DNA from: Phenylobacterium aquaticum
GTDB lineage: Bacteria > Pseudomonadota > Alphaproteobacteria > Caulobacterales > Caulobacteraceae
Reading direction: 5' to 3'
Length of the DNA stretch: 64,000 nucleotides
Assembly: GCA_947378305.1 (NCBI GenBank)
Contig: CANCJJ010000009.1
Coordinates: 26,964-90,963, forward strand
This document shows positions 18,065 through 27,323 of this stretch, in pieces. Under the pieces are notes generated by a model. The model did no database searches. It saw only the letters and a program-made list of their open reading frames with translations, and was not told the origin of the DNA. Both the position numbers and the translations under genes were made by a program. Position 1 is the stretch's first letter. Every line of letters begins with the position of its first letter.

Positions 18065-18850
18065 TCAGCGCTTGCGGCGAACCACGGGATGGGAACTTGA
18101 CAGTCCGCCATCGACGGCAATCGCCTGCCCATTCACATAGGAGGCGTCGTCCGAGGCCAGGAACAGACCGGCATGGGCGATTTCCGAAGGCACGCCGTAA
18201 CGGACCAGGGGATTGAGCTGGCCGATCTTGTCTTCATTGCCCCGGGCGCGGGCACCGTCGAAAATGGGCTTGGTCATGCCGGTCTCGATCAGGCCGGGAC
18301 AGACGGCATTGACGCGGACGCCGGTGCCATAAAGATCGTTTGCCGAGGTCTGGGCCAGGTTGATGACCCCCGCCTTGGAGGCGGAATAGGGCATGCCGCC
18401 TGCGCCGGAGCGAATTCCGGCCACCGAAGCGGTCATGATGATCGAGCCCTTGCCCCGGGGCACCATCACGGCACTGGCGTGTTTCATGGCCAGGAAGGGA
18501 CCAATCAGATTGACCCGCAGGACCTCCATCCAGTGGGCGGCGTCCTGCTCCTCGCGCGGGGTCGCCCCGCCGGAAATCCCGGCATTGGCCCAGATGACAT
18601 CCAGAACGCCGTGCTCTGAGACCGCCCGGCCGATCAGGGCTTCGACAAAGGCCTCCTCGCCTGCATCTCCCACCAGGGCAATCGCCTTGCCCCCGGCAGA
18701 GCGCACCATGGCGGCGGTTTCCTCGGCGGTATCGAACTTGTCGGCTATGACCAGGCTGGCCCCCTCCGAAGCGAACAGAAGGGATGCGGCCCGGCCAATG
18801 CCAGACCCTGCCCCGGTAATGACCGCACTCTTGCCGGTAAGACGTCCCAT
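18065..18850 (-). CDS. SDR-family oxidoreductase
   Basis: The 261-residue protein is a classical short-chain dehydrogenase. It has T-G-A-G-S-G-I-G near residue 12 (the NAD(P)-binding glycine motif), W-A-N-A-G-I-S-G, and the catalytic Y-S-A-S-K after a T-A-S-V-A-G segment. The C-terminal end reads Y-V-N-G-Q-A-I-A-V-D-G-G. The ATG at 18850 is chosen because family members start M-G-R-L-x-G-K; the longer frame to 18925 overlaps the adjacent gene. It follows a quinone oxidoreductase gene on the same strand with a 22-base gap, so they may form an operon. Substrate unknown. Confidence 0.88.
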   Translation of the reverse strand: MGRLTGKSAVITGAGSGIGRAASLLFASEGASLVIADKFDTAEETAAMVRSAGGKAIALVGDAGEEAFVEALIGRAVSEHGVLDVIWANAGISGGATPREEQDAAHWMEVLRVNLIGPFLAMKHASAVMVPRGKGSIIMTASVAGIRSGAGGMPYSASKAGVINLAQTSANDLYGTGVRVNAVCPGLIETGMTKPIFDGARARGNEDKIGQLNPLVRYGVPSEIAHAGLFLASDDASYVNGQAIAVDGGLSSSHPVVRRKR

Positions 18851-18872
18851 AGAAATCTCCTTCGTGCTCAGA

Positions 18873-19838
18873 TCAGGGGACCATGACCACGCGGCCAACG
18901 GCCGCACGGCTTTCGATATAGGCATGGGCGGCCGCGGCCTGGGCCAGGGGGAAGACCCGGTCGATCACCACTTCAAGCTCGCCCGCAGCGGCCAGATCGA
19001 TCAGGCGCTGGATATTGTTGTGAACCCTGTCCGTGCCGACCTCGGCCCCAAGGAAGACCCCGGAAAGCGAGCGGTTGCCGCCCATCATCGAGCCCACATC
19101 CACCACCATGGGTTCGCGCCCGGCAGCCCCCACCATGGAGACCCGCCCGCGATAGGCCAGGGAATTGATGGAGCCCTGCAGGGTCGGACCGCCCACGGAG
19201 TCGACGATCACATTCGCCCCCTTATTGTCGGTCAGGCGCATGACCTCAGAGGCCACGTCATGGGTCGAATAGTTAATGCCGTGGTCCAGGCCCAGCCGCT
19301 TCAGCTTTTCCAGACGCTCGTCCGAGGAGGCCGTGGCCAGGATCAGGCCTGCCCCCGCCCGCTTGGCCAGCTGGATGGCGGCCACACCGACGCCACTGGC
19401 CCCGGCCTGGACCAGAACCGTCTCGCCCTTTTGCAGGCGCCCGAATTCGAACAGGCAGTCGTCGGCCGTGCCAAAGGTGACCGGAATGGCGGCCGCCTTC
19501 TGAACATCAAAGCCATCGGGAATGACCCAGCAATTGCGGGCCGGAACCGCGCGCAGGGCCGCGTGGCTGCCTGCGGAATTCAGGGTCGCGACCTTCTGGC
19601 CAACATGCAGGTGATCAACCTCTGCCCCGACCTCGATGATCTCGCCGGCGGCCTGATAGCCGACAATGTGGGGATGGGTGATCAGGGGACCGCGCCAGCG
19701 GTTGAGGGTGTCGCCGCCTTCGATGGCAATCGCCTCGACCCGGATGATCACGCCCTTGGGATGCACCTGGGGGTCCGGGGCATCCTCGTACTTCAGGACC
19801 TCGGGTCCACCATTCTCGTAATAGACGGCTGCCTTCAT
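18873..19838 (-). CDS. Quinone oxidoreductase-type NADPH dehydrogenase (MDR family)
   Basis: The 321-residue protein belongs to the zinc-independent medium-chain reductases. It has an N-terminal GroES-like domain (M-K-A-A-V-Y-Y-E-N-G-G-P-E-V-L) and the Rossmann segment Q-A-G-A-S-G-V-G-V-A-A-I-Q-L-A-K near residue 145. The G-L-D-H-G-I-N-Y and V-D-S-V-G-G elements follow. Such enzymes reduce quinones or alpha,beta-unsaturated ketones. It lacks the cysteine pattern of the structural zinc lobe. Upstream of the ATG at 19838 the frame is open to 19901, but the conserved N-terminus begins at the later ATG. Confidence 0.9.
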   Translation of the reverse strand: MKAAVYYENGGPEVLKYEDAPDPQVHPKGVIIRVEAIAIEGGDTLNRWRGPLITHPHIVGYQAAGEIIEVGAEVDHLHVGQKVATLNSAGSHAALRAVPARNCWVIPDGFDVQKAAAIPVTFGTADDCLFEFGRLQKGETVLVQAGASGVGVAAIQLAKRAGAGLILATASSDERLEKLKRLGLDHGINYSTHDVASEVMRLTDNKGANVIVDSVGGPTLQGSINSLAYRGRVSMVGAAGREPMVVDVGSMMGGNRSLSGVFLGAEVGTDRVHNNIQRLIDLAAAGELEVVIDRVFPLAQAAAAHAYIESRAAVGRVVMVP

Positions 19839-19918
19839 GATCGGTCTCCCTAACCGCAGTCTTGTTAGACTCGACTTCTCACGGTCAAGGGCACCGGGCA
19901 AGCCCGGGATCAGTCTGG

Positions 19919-21082
19919 CTAGCCATTACGACGAATAAAGGCCCCTATGGCGGCAATGATCTGGTCCTGCATGTCGGCGGACAGGTAAGGGTGCATGGGC
20001 AGGCTCATGACCCGTTCGGCCAGGGCCTCGGAGACGGGCAGCCCCCCCGGCGTGGGATAGCGGGAATAGACCTCCTGCTTGTGGATCGGGATCGGATAAT
20101 AGACTGCCGTCGGAATCTCTGCGGCCTTCAGGTGGGCAATCAGGCCGTCCCGGTCATGGGTTTCGATGGTGTACTGAGCCCAGACACTGACCCCGCCGTC
20201 GATCACCCGGGGCACCTTGACCAGACCCGCCAGCCCTGCGGCATAGCGGTCGGCCACGACATTGCGGGCGCGGATCTCATCTTCGAAAATGGTCAGCTTC
20301 TGCAGGAGGACGGCGGCCTGGACCGTGTCCATCCGGCTATTCATGCCCACGCGCATGTTCAGGTATTTCGGATCGTGGTCGAAGGTTCGCCCGGCAATGT
20401 CGGACTTGACCGCCTGGCCATGGACGCGGAGCGAGACCAGCAGGTCATGAAGCCGCTCGTCCTTGCACAGGACCGCGCCGCCATCACCGTAACAGCCGAG
20501 GGGTTTGGCCGGGAAAAAGCTGGTGGTCGTGACATCCGCCCAGTGCAGGGGGTGGTGGCCGTTCAGGGTGCAGCCAAAGCCCTGGGCGGAATCTGCGATC
20601 AGCTTCAAGCCGTATTTCTGCGCAATGGCTGAAATGGCCGGATAGTCGGCAGGCTGGCCAAACAGGTCGACCGCAATAATGGCCCGGGGGGTCAGCTCGC
20701 CCGCCGCCTGGACGGCCTGAATGGCGGCCTCAAGCTTGGCCGGGTCGAGGTTGCAGGTGTCTGGCAGGACATCGACAAAGACCGGCGAGGCCCCCACCAG
20801 GGGCATGACCTCAGCGGTCGCCGCAAAGGTAAAAGACGGACAAAAGACGGCATCGCCCGGGCCTATGTTCCAGGCCATCAGGGGAAGTTGCAGGGCCTCG
20901 GTCCCCGACCCGCACGACAGCACGAAGGGAGCCTGTCCAAAGGCGCCCAGGGCGCGTTCAAACGCTGCAACCTCCGGCCCCATGATATAGGCCCCGGAGC
21001 GGATGACATGCAGTATGGCATCTTCCAGAGGCTGGCCGAGGCGCTGGCGCTGGGCCTGAAGGTCGATAAACGGAATGGCCAT
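19919..21082 (-). CDS. DegT/DnrJ/EryC1/StrS-family PLP-dependent aminotransferase
   Basis: The 387-residue protein has the sugar-aminotransferase landmarks. The N-terminus is I-P-F-I-D-L; then come C-G-S-G-T-E-A-L near residue 57, S-F-T-F-A-A-T-A-E, the PLP-contacting D-S-A-Q-G-F-G, and the Schiff-base lysine in S-F-F-P-A-K-P-L-G. Enzymes of this type aminate keto-sugar nucleotides used in surface polysaccharides. It lies about 17 kb from the polysaccharide locus and has no other sugar genes next to it, so the assignment to that pathway is an inference. Confidence 0.9.
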   Translation of the reverse strand: MAIPFIDLQAQRQRLGQPLEDAILHVIRSGAYIMGPEVAAFERALGAFGQAPFVLSCGSGTEALQLPLMAWNIGPGDAVFCPSFTFAATAEVMPLVGASPVFVDVLPDTCNLDPAKLEAAIQAVQAAGELTPRAIIAVDLFGQPADYPAISAIAQKYGLKLIADSAQGFGCTLNGHHPLHWADVTTTSFFPAKPLGCYGDGGAVLCKDERLHDLLVSLRVHGQAVKSDIAGRTFDHDPKYLNMRVGMNSRMDTVQAAVLLQKLTIFEDEIRARNVVADRYAAGLAGLVKVPRVIDGGVSVWAQYTIETHDRDGLIAHLKAAEIPTAVYYPIPIHKQEVYSRYPTPGGLPVSEALAERVMSLPMHPYLSADMQDQIIAAIGAFIRRNG

Positions 21083-21180
21083 GGCGGGTATGCGATCCTG
21101 AAGAGACGTCAGGGCCTCATAAACAGCGTCGGGCCTCCACGCCAGACACGGTTATTTTCGTATTCTTTCCGCCTCTTGGT

Positions 21181-22764
21181 TTAGATCTGCCGGGTCCGGC
21201 CTTCCCAATAGGGCGCGCGGACCTTGTTGCGCTGGATCTTTCCGGCCTCTGAACGGGGCAGTTCGGTGACGAAGTCCAGGCTGCGCGGAACCTTGAAGGC
21301 CGCCAGGCTTCTGCGCCCGAAATCCAGAATTTCCTGGGCCAGCTGGTCCGAGGGCGCATAGCCCGTCTTGAGCAGGATGACGGCCTTGACCTGCTCGCCC
21401 CACTCATCATGGGGAATGCCAACCGTGGCTGAGTCCGCCACCGCGTCGTGCTTGATCAGTTCGTTGTCGACCTCCTGGGGATAGATGTTCACTCCCCCGG
21501 AAATAATCGTCTCGGCATTCCGGCCCGTCAGGAACAGATAGTCGTCTTCGTCAAAATAGCCGACATCGCCCATGGTGAAGAAGCCCTCCACCCGCGAGGC
21601 ATTGGTCTTGGCCTCGTCCTTGTAATAGGTGAAGCCGCCGCCGGGGGGGAGCTGGTGATAGATCCCGCCCGCCTGGCCATTGGGCAGGTCCTGGCCCGCC
21701 TCGTCCAGAATACGCACCTGGAGCAATTGCGGCCGCTTGCCGACGCTGCCGGGCTTTTTCAGCCACTCATGGGAATCAATGGTGAAGCCTGCCCCACCTT
21801 CGGAACCCGCGTAATATTCGGACAGGATGGGGCCAAACCATTCAATCATGGCGTGCTTGACCTCCGGCGGGCAGGGGGCGGCACCGTGGACAATGTATTT
21901 CACATGATCGACGGGATACCTGGCCCGAACCTCCGCAGGCAGGGCCAGCAGGCGCTGGAACATGATGGGCACCAGATGCAGGTGGGTGACCTTGTGTTCG
22001 GAAATCGTGCGCAGAACATGCTCTGAATCCCACTTGTCGATAAAGATCAGCGGCACGCCCGCGCCCATGGCGGCCCGTACATCAAAGGCCAGGGGGGCGG
22101 CATGATAGGCCGGGCCGGCACACATCTGGACCGAGGTCTCGTGATCATAGCCGCGCAGGGCATACATGGCCTGGGGGGTGACCACCGGAACCGGGCGGTG
22201 CACACCCTTGGGTCGCCCGGTGGTGCCGGAGGTGTACATCATGCCATTCCCCAGCACGGGGTCGTCGATATTGCTGCCGTCGATCGGCGCCAGGATGGCG
22301 TTATAGTCTTCGAGGCCGTCAATGGCCCCGCCGACCGCCAGTTTCAGCACGACCTCGGGGCAGTCCTGACTGGCGGGTCCTACCGTGGCAACCCGGGCCT
22401 CACCCACCACGATCTTGGCTTCGCAGTCCTTGATGATATAGGCGATTTCGTCGGCATTCAGATGCCAGTTCACCGGGGTGATCCGGATCCCGCTGCGCAG
22501 CGTCGCGGCCAGGACCTCGACAAATTCCGCCCGGTTCGAGCAGATCAGGGCCAGGGAATCCCCCGCCTTCAGGCCGCGCTGGCGAAACAGCCGGGCAAGC
22601 TTGTTGGCATTGGCATTGATCTTGGCAAAGGTGTGAGGTGTCCCGTCAGGGTCCTGGACGGCAATCTTGTTGGGATGAACTTCGGCCCAGACGGCGGTGG
22701 TCATGCCCACCAGGCCCGCAGCTTCCAGGGTCTCGACCAGATCGGATTCGGTGATTGTCGTCAT
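21181..22764 (-). CDS. Acyl-CoA synthetase (AMP-dependent ligase)
   Basis: The 527-residue protein has the AMP-binding signature M-Y-T-S-G-T-T-G-R-P-K-G at about residue 176, the adenylation motif Y-Y-A-G-S-E-G-G, and T-M-G-D-V-G-Y-F-D-E-D-D. The C-terminal hinge L-F-L-T-G-R-N-A-E-T-I-I-S-G-G-V-N-I-Y-P leads to the C-terminal lysine motif E-A-G-K-I-Q-R-N-K. It activates a carboxylic acid to acyl-AMP and then to acyl-CoA. The G-V-N-I-Y-P-Q-E-V-D hinge is common to fatty- and aromatic-acid ligases. Substrate not determined. The gene sits between the aminotransferase and the DUF2177 gene on the same strand. Confidence 0.92.
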   Translation of the reverse strand: MTTITESDLVETLEAAGLVGMTTAVWAEVHPNKIAVQDPDGTPHTFAKINANANKLARLFRQRGLKAGDSLALICSNRAEFVEVLAATLRSGIRITPVNWHLNADEIAYIIKDCEAKIVVGEARVATVGPASQDCPEVVLKLAVGGAIDGLEDYNAILAPIDGSNIDDPVLGNGMMYTSGTTGRPKGVHRPVPVVTPQAMYALRGYDHETSVQMCAGPAYHAAPLAFDVRAAMGAGVPLIFIDKWDSEHVLRTISEHKVTHLHLVPIMFQRLLALPAEVRARYPVDHVKYIVHGAAPCPPEVKHAMIEWFGPILSEYYAGSEGGAGFTIDSHEWLKKPGSVGKRPQLLQVRILDEAGQDLPNGQAGGIYHQLPPGGGFTYYKDEAKTNASRVEGFFTMGDVGYFDEDDYLFLTGRNAETIISGGVNIYPQEVDNELIKHDAVADSATVGIPHDEWGEQVKAVILLKTGYAPSDQLAQEILDFGRRSLAAFKVPRSLDFVTELPRSEAGKIQRNKVRAPYWEGRTRQI

Positions 22765-22934
22765 AATGTCTTCCTCCCGACGGGGAGGCTCTTCGGCCTC
22801 CTGCGTGCAAAATTATCGCAGACATTGCCGGGGTCTTTGTCTCGCCCCTTGTGTGCCTGCTCGGCTATGAGTCTCACCATGACAGGCCACGGCGCAGACG
22901 ACAACGCCCCGTCTTTGTGTTCGGCGCCTTGTGT

Positions 22935-23348
22935 TCAGGCCCGGCGGCGGGTCACAGCCTGCCACACCAGAAAGCCCAGGCCGCAAGCCGTGCCTGTGGC
23001 AAAGGTCCCCCAGCTGATGTCGATGAGGGTTATGGTCGTTGACCAGACCTTCAAGGTCGCCTGGTTGGTCAGGTCATAGGTGGCATAGGCAAAGGCCCCC
23101 AGCATGGCCCCGGTGCGAACCGCCTTGCCCAAAGACCCCGCCCGGCCTGCAGGCACGACCCCCAGGGCCACCATGCCCAGAATGTAGCTGACATAAAATA
23201 TGGCGGCGGCGGGCAGGTTGATCTGGTCGGCCAGTACCGGGTTGAGGGTCGGGCGATAGATCCGGCCATTGGTCAGGCTCAGCCAGACAAAATCCAGGGC
23301 GGCAAAGCCCAGGCCTGTGCCGAGATAGGTCACGATATATTTCATCAT
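22935..23348 (-). CDS. DUF2177-family membrane protein
   Basis: The 137-residue protein has four predicted transmembrane helices and the DUF2177 landmarks D-F-V-W-L in the first helix, Y-R-P-T-L-N-P, G-A-F-A-Y-A-T-Y-D-L-T-N-Q-A-T-L and D-I-S-W-G-T near the end. The function is unknown. A start at 23348 (M-M-K-Y-I-V) is chosen; the longer frame to 23396 would add a polar, non-conserved stretch. It is divergent from the FAD oxidoreductase and DUF1365 genes. Such genes often travel together in alpha- and gammaproteobacteria, in sets linked to the response to singlet oxygen. Confidence 0.85.
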   Translation of the reverse strand: MMKYIVTYLGTGLGFAALDFVWLSLTNGRIYRPTLNPVLADQINLPAAAIFYVSYILGMVALGVVPAGRAGSLGKAVRTGAMLGAFAYATYDLTNQATLKVWSTTITLIDISWGTFATGTACGLGFLVWQAVTRRRA

Positions 23349-23544
23349 GGGAGCCGTCTCCTTGCCGTCAGGTGCCCGATCATGGCCCAGCCTCATCGTC
23401 AGGACCAGTCAAAACCTGCGCCCCCTGAAATCAGCCCAGCCGCCTTTCCATGAACTTATTTGAGATCAAATTTGTGGTATTGAGGCCTCTCAGGAATTGC
23501 CTGACCCAAGATCATGACCGCGTAAAAAGGGCCTGTTAGCGCCA
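23349..23544. promoter_or_regulatory. Divergent regulatory region with dyad and possible ECF-type promoter
   Basis: This 196-base spacer separates two divergent genes. It contains a dyad of 6-base arms (ATTTGA at 23458-23463 and TCAAAT at 23466-23471), a reasonable operator candidate. Reading toward the FAD oxidoreductase gene, TGACCC (23502-23507) lies 15 bases before TAAAAA (23523-23528), preceded by CG. That arrangement is loosely like an ECF-sigma promoter. Both assignments are tentative. Confidence 0.35.
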
Positions 23545-24897
23545 ATGCTGCCATCCAAGACCAAACCCCAACGCATTGCCGTCATCGGCGGCGGGATTGG
23601 CGGGCTTTCTGCCGCCTGGATGCTGGGCCGGGACCATGATGTCACGGTCTTTGAGGGCGATGAGCGCATTGGGGGCCATGCCCATACGGTTGAGGTGGCC
23701 GGCCGCACGGGACCTGTTCCGGTAGATACGGGCTTCATCGTCTATAACGAGCCCAACTATCCGAACTTCACCGCCCTTCTGGACCATCTGGGCGTGCCCA
23801 GTCTGGAGGCAGACATGGCGCTGTCGATCTCCCTGGACGGCGGGGCTTTTGAATATTCCTCTGCCGCCCTCTTTGCCCAGAAGCGCAACCTGTTCCGCCC
23901 GCGATTCTGGGGCATGTTGCGCGATGTCACCCGCTTCTTCCGCGAAGGCCCGACCGACCTGGCCCGCCTTGAAGATCCCCTGACCAGCCTCGATGATTAT
24001 CTGAGCGCCAGGGGCTATGGCGACGCCTTCCGGGATGATCACCTCCTGCCCCAGGCTGCGGCCATCTGGTCGACGCCCATGGATGAAATCCGCGCCTATC
24101 CGGCGGCCTCCCTAATCCGCTTCTTCCAGAACCATGGCATGATGAGCATTATGGGCCGTGGACTTTGGCGGACCGTCGCGGGCGGAAGCCGCGCCTATGT
24201 CCGCAAGCTGGTCGACGAAATGGCGGCGGACATTCGCACCGGTGCCCGGGTCGCCCGGATATGCCGCACCAACCCCGGCGTAGAGGTTCACCTTGCGGAT
24301 GGCACCTGCGAGATCTTTGATCAGGTGATCATGGCGACCCACGCCGACACGAGCCTCAGCCTGCTCGACGCCCCCACCCCCCTTGAGCGCGAACTGCTCG
24401 GGGCCTTTCGCTATTCCAAGAATACGGTCGCCCTGCACACTGACATCTCGCTCATGCCGCGCCGCAGGGCCGCCTGGACCAGCTGGAACCACCTGGGCTT
24501 CCGAAATCAGCCGGAGAAGGGCTGCGTCACCTACTGGATGACCCGCCTCCAGAGCCTGACAGATGCCCCCGACCTGTTCGTGACCCTGAACCCGACCCAT
24601 CCCGTCGCCCCCGAGCATCTCTTGCATACCGATCACTATGATCACCCCCTCTATGATGGCCCGGCCATTGCGGCCCAGGAACAGCTCTGGTCCCTGCAAG
24701 GGGTTGGCGGCGTCTGGTATTGTGGCTCCTATTTCGGGCATGGCTTCCACGAGGATGCCCTGCAATCCGGACTCGCTGCGGCCGAGGCCCTGGGCGGCCT
24801 TCGTCGCCCCTGGACTGTGGAAAATGAATCTGGCCGGATTCACCTCAAGCCCCAGGCGGTCCGGCGCAATGAGGATCGCCAGGTTGAGCCCGCCTGA
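23545..24897 (+). CDS. FAD-dependent oxidoreductase (COG2907-type amine-oxidase family)
   Basis: The 450-residue protein begins with the FAD-binding motif I-A-V-I-G-G-G-I-G-G-L-S-A-A-W-M-L-G and then E-G-D-E-R-I-G-G-H-A-H-T. It continues with D-T-G-F-I-V-Y-N-E-P-N-Y-P and ends with the family C-terminus W-Y-C-G-S-Y-F-G-H-G-F-H-E-D-A. These features match the NAD/FAD-binding proteins usually paired with DUF1365 and, in many genomes, with a cyclopropane-fatty-acid synthase-type methyltransferase. No such methyltransferase is next to it here. The DUF1365 gene starts 4 bases after the stop. Confidence 0.88.
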   Translation: MLPSKTKPQRIAVIGGGIGGLSAAWMLGRDHDVTVFEGDERIGGHAHTVEVAGRTGPVPVDTGFIVYNEPNYPNFTALLDHLGVPSLEADMALSISLDGGAFEYSSAALFAQKRNLFRPRFWGMLRDVTRFFREGPTDLARLEDPLTSLDDYLSARGYGDAFRDDHLLPQAAAIWSTPMDEIRAYPAASLIRFFQNHGMMSIMGRGLWRTVAGGSRAYVRKLVDEMAADIRTGARVARICRTNPGVEVHLADGTCEIFDQVIMATHADTSLSLLDAPTPLERELLGAFRYSKNTVALHTDISLMPRRRAAWTSWNHLGFRNQPEKGCVTYWMTRLQSLTDAPDLFVTLNPTHPVAPEHLLHTDHYDHPLYDGPAIAAQEQLWSLQGVGGVWYCGSYFGHGFHEDALQSGLAAAEALGGLRRPWTVENESGRIHLKPQAVRRNEDRQVEPA

Positions 24898-24901
24898 CCC
24901 C

Positions 24902-25693
24902 ATGCCAGATACCGGCGTTCAGACGGGGCTTAGGTCTGGCCTCTACACTGGCCTGGTCAACCACGCCCGGTTCCTGCCGCGCCCCCACAGCATGCGCTAC
25001 AAGGTCTTCATGCTGCTTCTGGATCTCGATGAGGTCGAGGCCCTGGATCGCCGCCTGACCCTCTTCGGGGCCGAGCGCCCGGCCCTGCTGGGCTTTTCTG
25101 CCAAGGACCACCTCGATGGCGCGGACACGCCGCTGAAGGCTCAGGTGGAAGCCATGCTTCATGCAGCAAACCTGCCCACCGGCGGTGCCATCCAGCTCCT
25201 GGCCATGCCGCGACTCTTCGGTCGGGTATTCAACCCCTTGAGCGTCTTCTTCTGTCACGACCCGGACGGCCAGCTGAGCGCCATTCTCTATGAGGTCCGC
25301 AATACCTTCGGCGAGCGGCACTGTTATCTGATCCCGGCCAGCGAGGTCCGGGGGCCGGTTCACCAGTCCATCGACAAGGCATTCTACGTCTCCCCCTTCA
25401 TGGACATGGACCTGAACTATGCCTTCCGGATCATTCCGCCGGGGGATGCGGTGTCTGTCGCCATTGACGTGAGCGGACCTGCGGGCCGGATTCTGAAGGC
25501 CGCCTTTTCAGGCCGCAGGTCGGAGATCACAGACGCCAGCCTGTTTCGCGCCTGGTTGCGCCATCCCATGATGACCCTGGGCGTACTTCTTCCCATTCAC
25601 TGGGAGGCCCTGAAGATCTGGCTAAAGGGCGAAAAGCTCCGCCACCGTCCCCCGGCTCCGGTCCGCCAGGTGACGGTCGGAACCGGGCTCTAG
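24902..25693 (+). CDS. DUF1365-family protein
   Basis: The 263-residue protein has the DUF1365 landmarks G-L-V-N-H-A-R-F-L-P-R-P-H, Y-K-V-F-M-L-L-L-D-L-D-E-V, P-R-L-F-G-R-V-F-N-P-L-S-V-F-F-C-H and E-V-R-N-T-F-G-E-R-H. The C-terminus ends at W-E-A-L-K-I-W-L-K-G. The ATG at 24902 begins the conserved part; the frame is open far upstream through the previous gene, which is a shadow. It is probably coupled to the FAD oxidoreductase and is thought to act in a lipid or redox process. Its 3' end is 3 bases from the convergent serA stop. Confidence 0.88.
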   Translation: MPDTGVQTGLRSGLYTGLVNHARFLPRPHSMRYKVFMLLLDLDEVEALDRRLTLFGAERPALLGFSAKDHLDGADTPLKAQVEAMLHAANLPTGGAIQLLAMPRLFGRVFNPLSVFFCHDPDGQLSAILYEVRNTFGERHCYLIPASEVRGPVHQSIDKAFYVSPFMDMDLNYAFRIIPPGDAVSVAIDVSGPAGRILKAAFSGRRSEITDASLFRAWLRHPMMTLGVLLPIHWEALKIWLKGEKLRHRPPAPVRQVTVGTGL

Positions 25694-25696
25694 GCC

Positions 25697-27271
25697 TTAA
25701 AACCGCAGGGTGCGCGCTTCCTTCACGTGGGGCAGGGCGCGGATCTTGCCGATCATGTCTTCGCTCAGGTCCTGGTCTATGCCGATCAGGGCAATGGCAT
25801 CTTCACCCGCCGCAACCCGTCCCAGATTGAAGGTCGCGATATTGACCTGGGCTTGGGCCAGCAGGGCTCCCAGGCTGCCGATAAAGCCGGGTTTGTCGAG
25901 ATTGTTCACATAGAGCATGGTCGGTCCGAAGGGGGCGTCCAGGTCCATGCCCTTGACCTCGATGATCCGGGGCGTGCCGGCCATGACCGACCCGGCGAAG
26001 GAGCGCTTGCCCATGGCGGTGGTGACCGTAATCCGCACCAGGCTGTCATAGACCGGGCTCTTGTCCTGCTTGGATTCCGAGACCGTAATGCCCCGGTCCT
26101 TGGCCACGGCGGGGGCCGAAACCATGTTGATCTCGGCCAGCATGGGCCGCATGATTCCCGCCAGGGCCGCTGCCGTCAGGGGTCGGGTATTCAGCTTGGC
26201 CACTTCGCCCTCATAGGCAATGTCGACCGCCTTCACCTCGACATCGACCATCTGGCCGGCAAAGGCCCCCAGCCGTTCGGCCAGGGTGACAAAGGGCTTC
26301 AGCTTCGGGGCTTCTTCCGCCGTCACGGACGGGCTGTTGAGGGCGTTGGTCACGGCCCCGGTCAACAGATAGTCGCTCATCTGTTCGGCAACCTGCAGGG
26401 CGACGTTTTCCTGGGCCTCCATGGTCGACGCACCCAGGTGCGGGGTGGCGATGAAGTTTTCAGCCCCGAACAGGATATTGGACTTGGCGGGTTCCTCGAC
26501 AAAGACGTCAAAGGCCGCCCCGCCCACATGACCGGAATCCAGCAGGGGCCGCAGGGCCGCCTCGTCCACCAGTCCGCCCCGCGCACAATTGACGATCAGC
26601 ACGCCCTTCTTGGTCTTGGCCAGGGTTTCCGCCGACAGGATATTGCGGGTCTTGTCGGTCAGCGGCGTGTGCAGGGTAATGACATCGGCCCTGGCCAGCA
26701 GATCGTCCAGCTCGACCTTTTCGACGCCGATCTCCACCGCCCGTTCGGCGGACAGGAAGGGGTCAAAGGCGATGACCTTCATCTTCAGGCCATTGGCGCG
26801 ATCAGCCACAATGGAGCCGATATTGCCGGCCCCGATCAGGCCCAGGGTCTTGGCATAGAGTTCCACCCCCATGAAGCGGTTCTTTTCCCACTTCCCGGCC
26901 TGGGTCGAGGCGTCGGCGGCGGGGAGCTGGCGGGCCAGGGCAAACATCATGGCAATGGCATGTTCGGCGGTGGTGATTGAATTGCCGAAGGGGGTGTTCA
27001 TCACCACGATCCCGCGGGAGGTCGCGGCCGGAATGTCGACATTGTCCACGCCGATCCCGGCCCGGCCAATGACCTTCAAATGGGTGGCAGCGGCGATGAC
27101 ATCCTTGTCCGCCTTGGTGGCGGAGCGGACGGCCAGACCGTCATAATCGCCGATAATCTTCAGTAATTCGTCCTTGGTCAGGCCGGTCTTGACGTCGGCA
27201 TCAACGCCGCGCTGCTTGAAAATCGCAATGGCGGCGGGCGACAACTGGTCGGCAATGAGCACGCGAGGCAT
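25697..27271 (-). CDS. serA: D-3-phosphoglycerate dehydrogenase
   Basis: The 524-residue protein is the long-form SerA. It has an N-terminal D-2-hydroxyacid dehydrogenase catalytic domain (K-V-I-G-R-A-G-I-G-V-D-N-V-D), a nucleotide-binding domain with G-L-I-G-A-G-N-I-G, catalytic N-C-A-R-G-G, and T-P-H-L-G-A-S-T with the catalytic histidine. An intervening domain and a C-terminal ACT domain (about residues 450-524, N-N-L-D-K-P-G-F-I-G-S) follow. It oxidises 3-phosphoglycerate, the first step of serine synthesis. It lies 52 bases downstream of serC. Confidence 0.97.
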   Translation of the reverse strand: MPRVLIADQLSPAAIAIFKQRGVDADVKTGLTKDELLKIIGDYDGLAVRSATKADKDVIAAATHLKVIGRAGIGVDNVDIPAATSRGIVVMNTPFGNSITTAEHAIAMMFALARQLPAADASTQAGKWEKNRFMGVELYAKTLGLIGAGNIGSIVADRANGLKMKVIAFDPFLSAERAVEIGVEKVELDDLLARADVITLHTPLTDKTRNILSAETLAKTKKGVLIVNCARGGLVDEAALRPLLDSGHVGGAAFDVFVEEPAKSNILFGAENFIATPHLGASTMEAQENVALQVAEQMSDYLLTGAVTNALNSPSVTAEEAPKLKPFVTLAERLGAFAGQMVDVEVKAVDIAYEGEVAKLNTRPLTAAALAGIMRPMLAEINMVSAPAVAKDRGITVSESKQDKSPVYDSLVRITVTTAMGKRSFAGSVMAGTPRIIEVKGMDLDAPFGPTMLYVNNLDKPGFIGSLGALLAQAQVNIATFNLGRVAAGEDAIALIGIDQDLSEDMIGKIRALPHVKEARTLRF

Positions 27272-27323
27272 GGTCAGGGTCTCTCTTTTTAAACAGATGG
27301 AGTCAGGCGATCCGGCAGGCGGA

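Noticed and set aside
25727..26980. A 417-codon open frame antisense to serA
   Set aside because: It mirrors serA codon structure, has no recognisable domain and no own ribosome-binding site.
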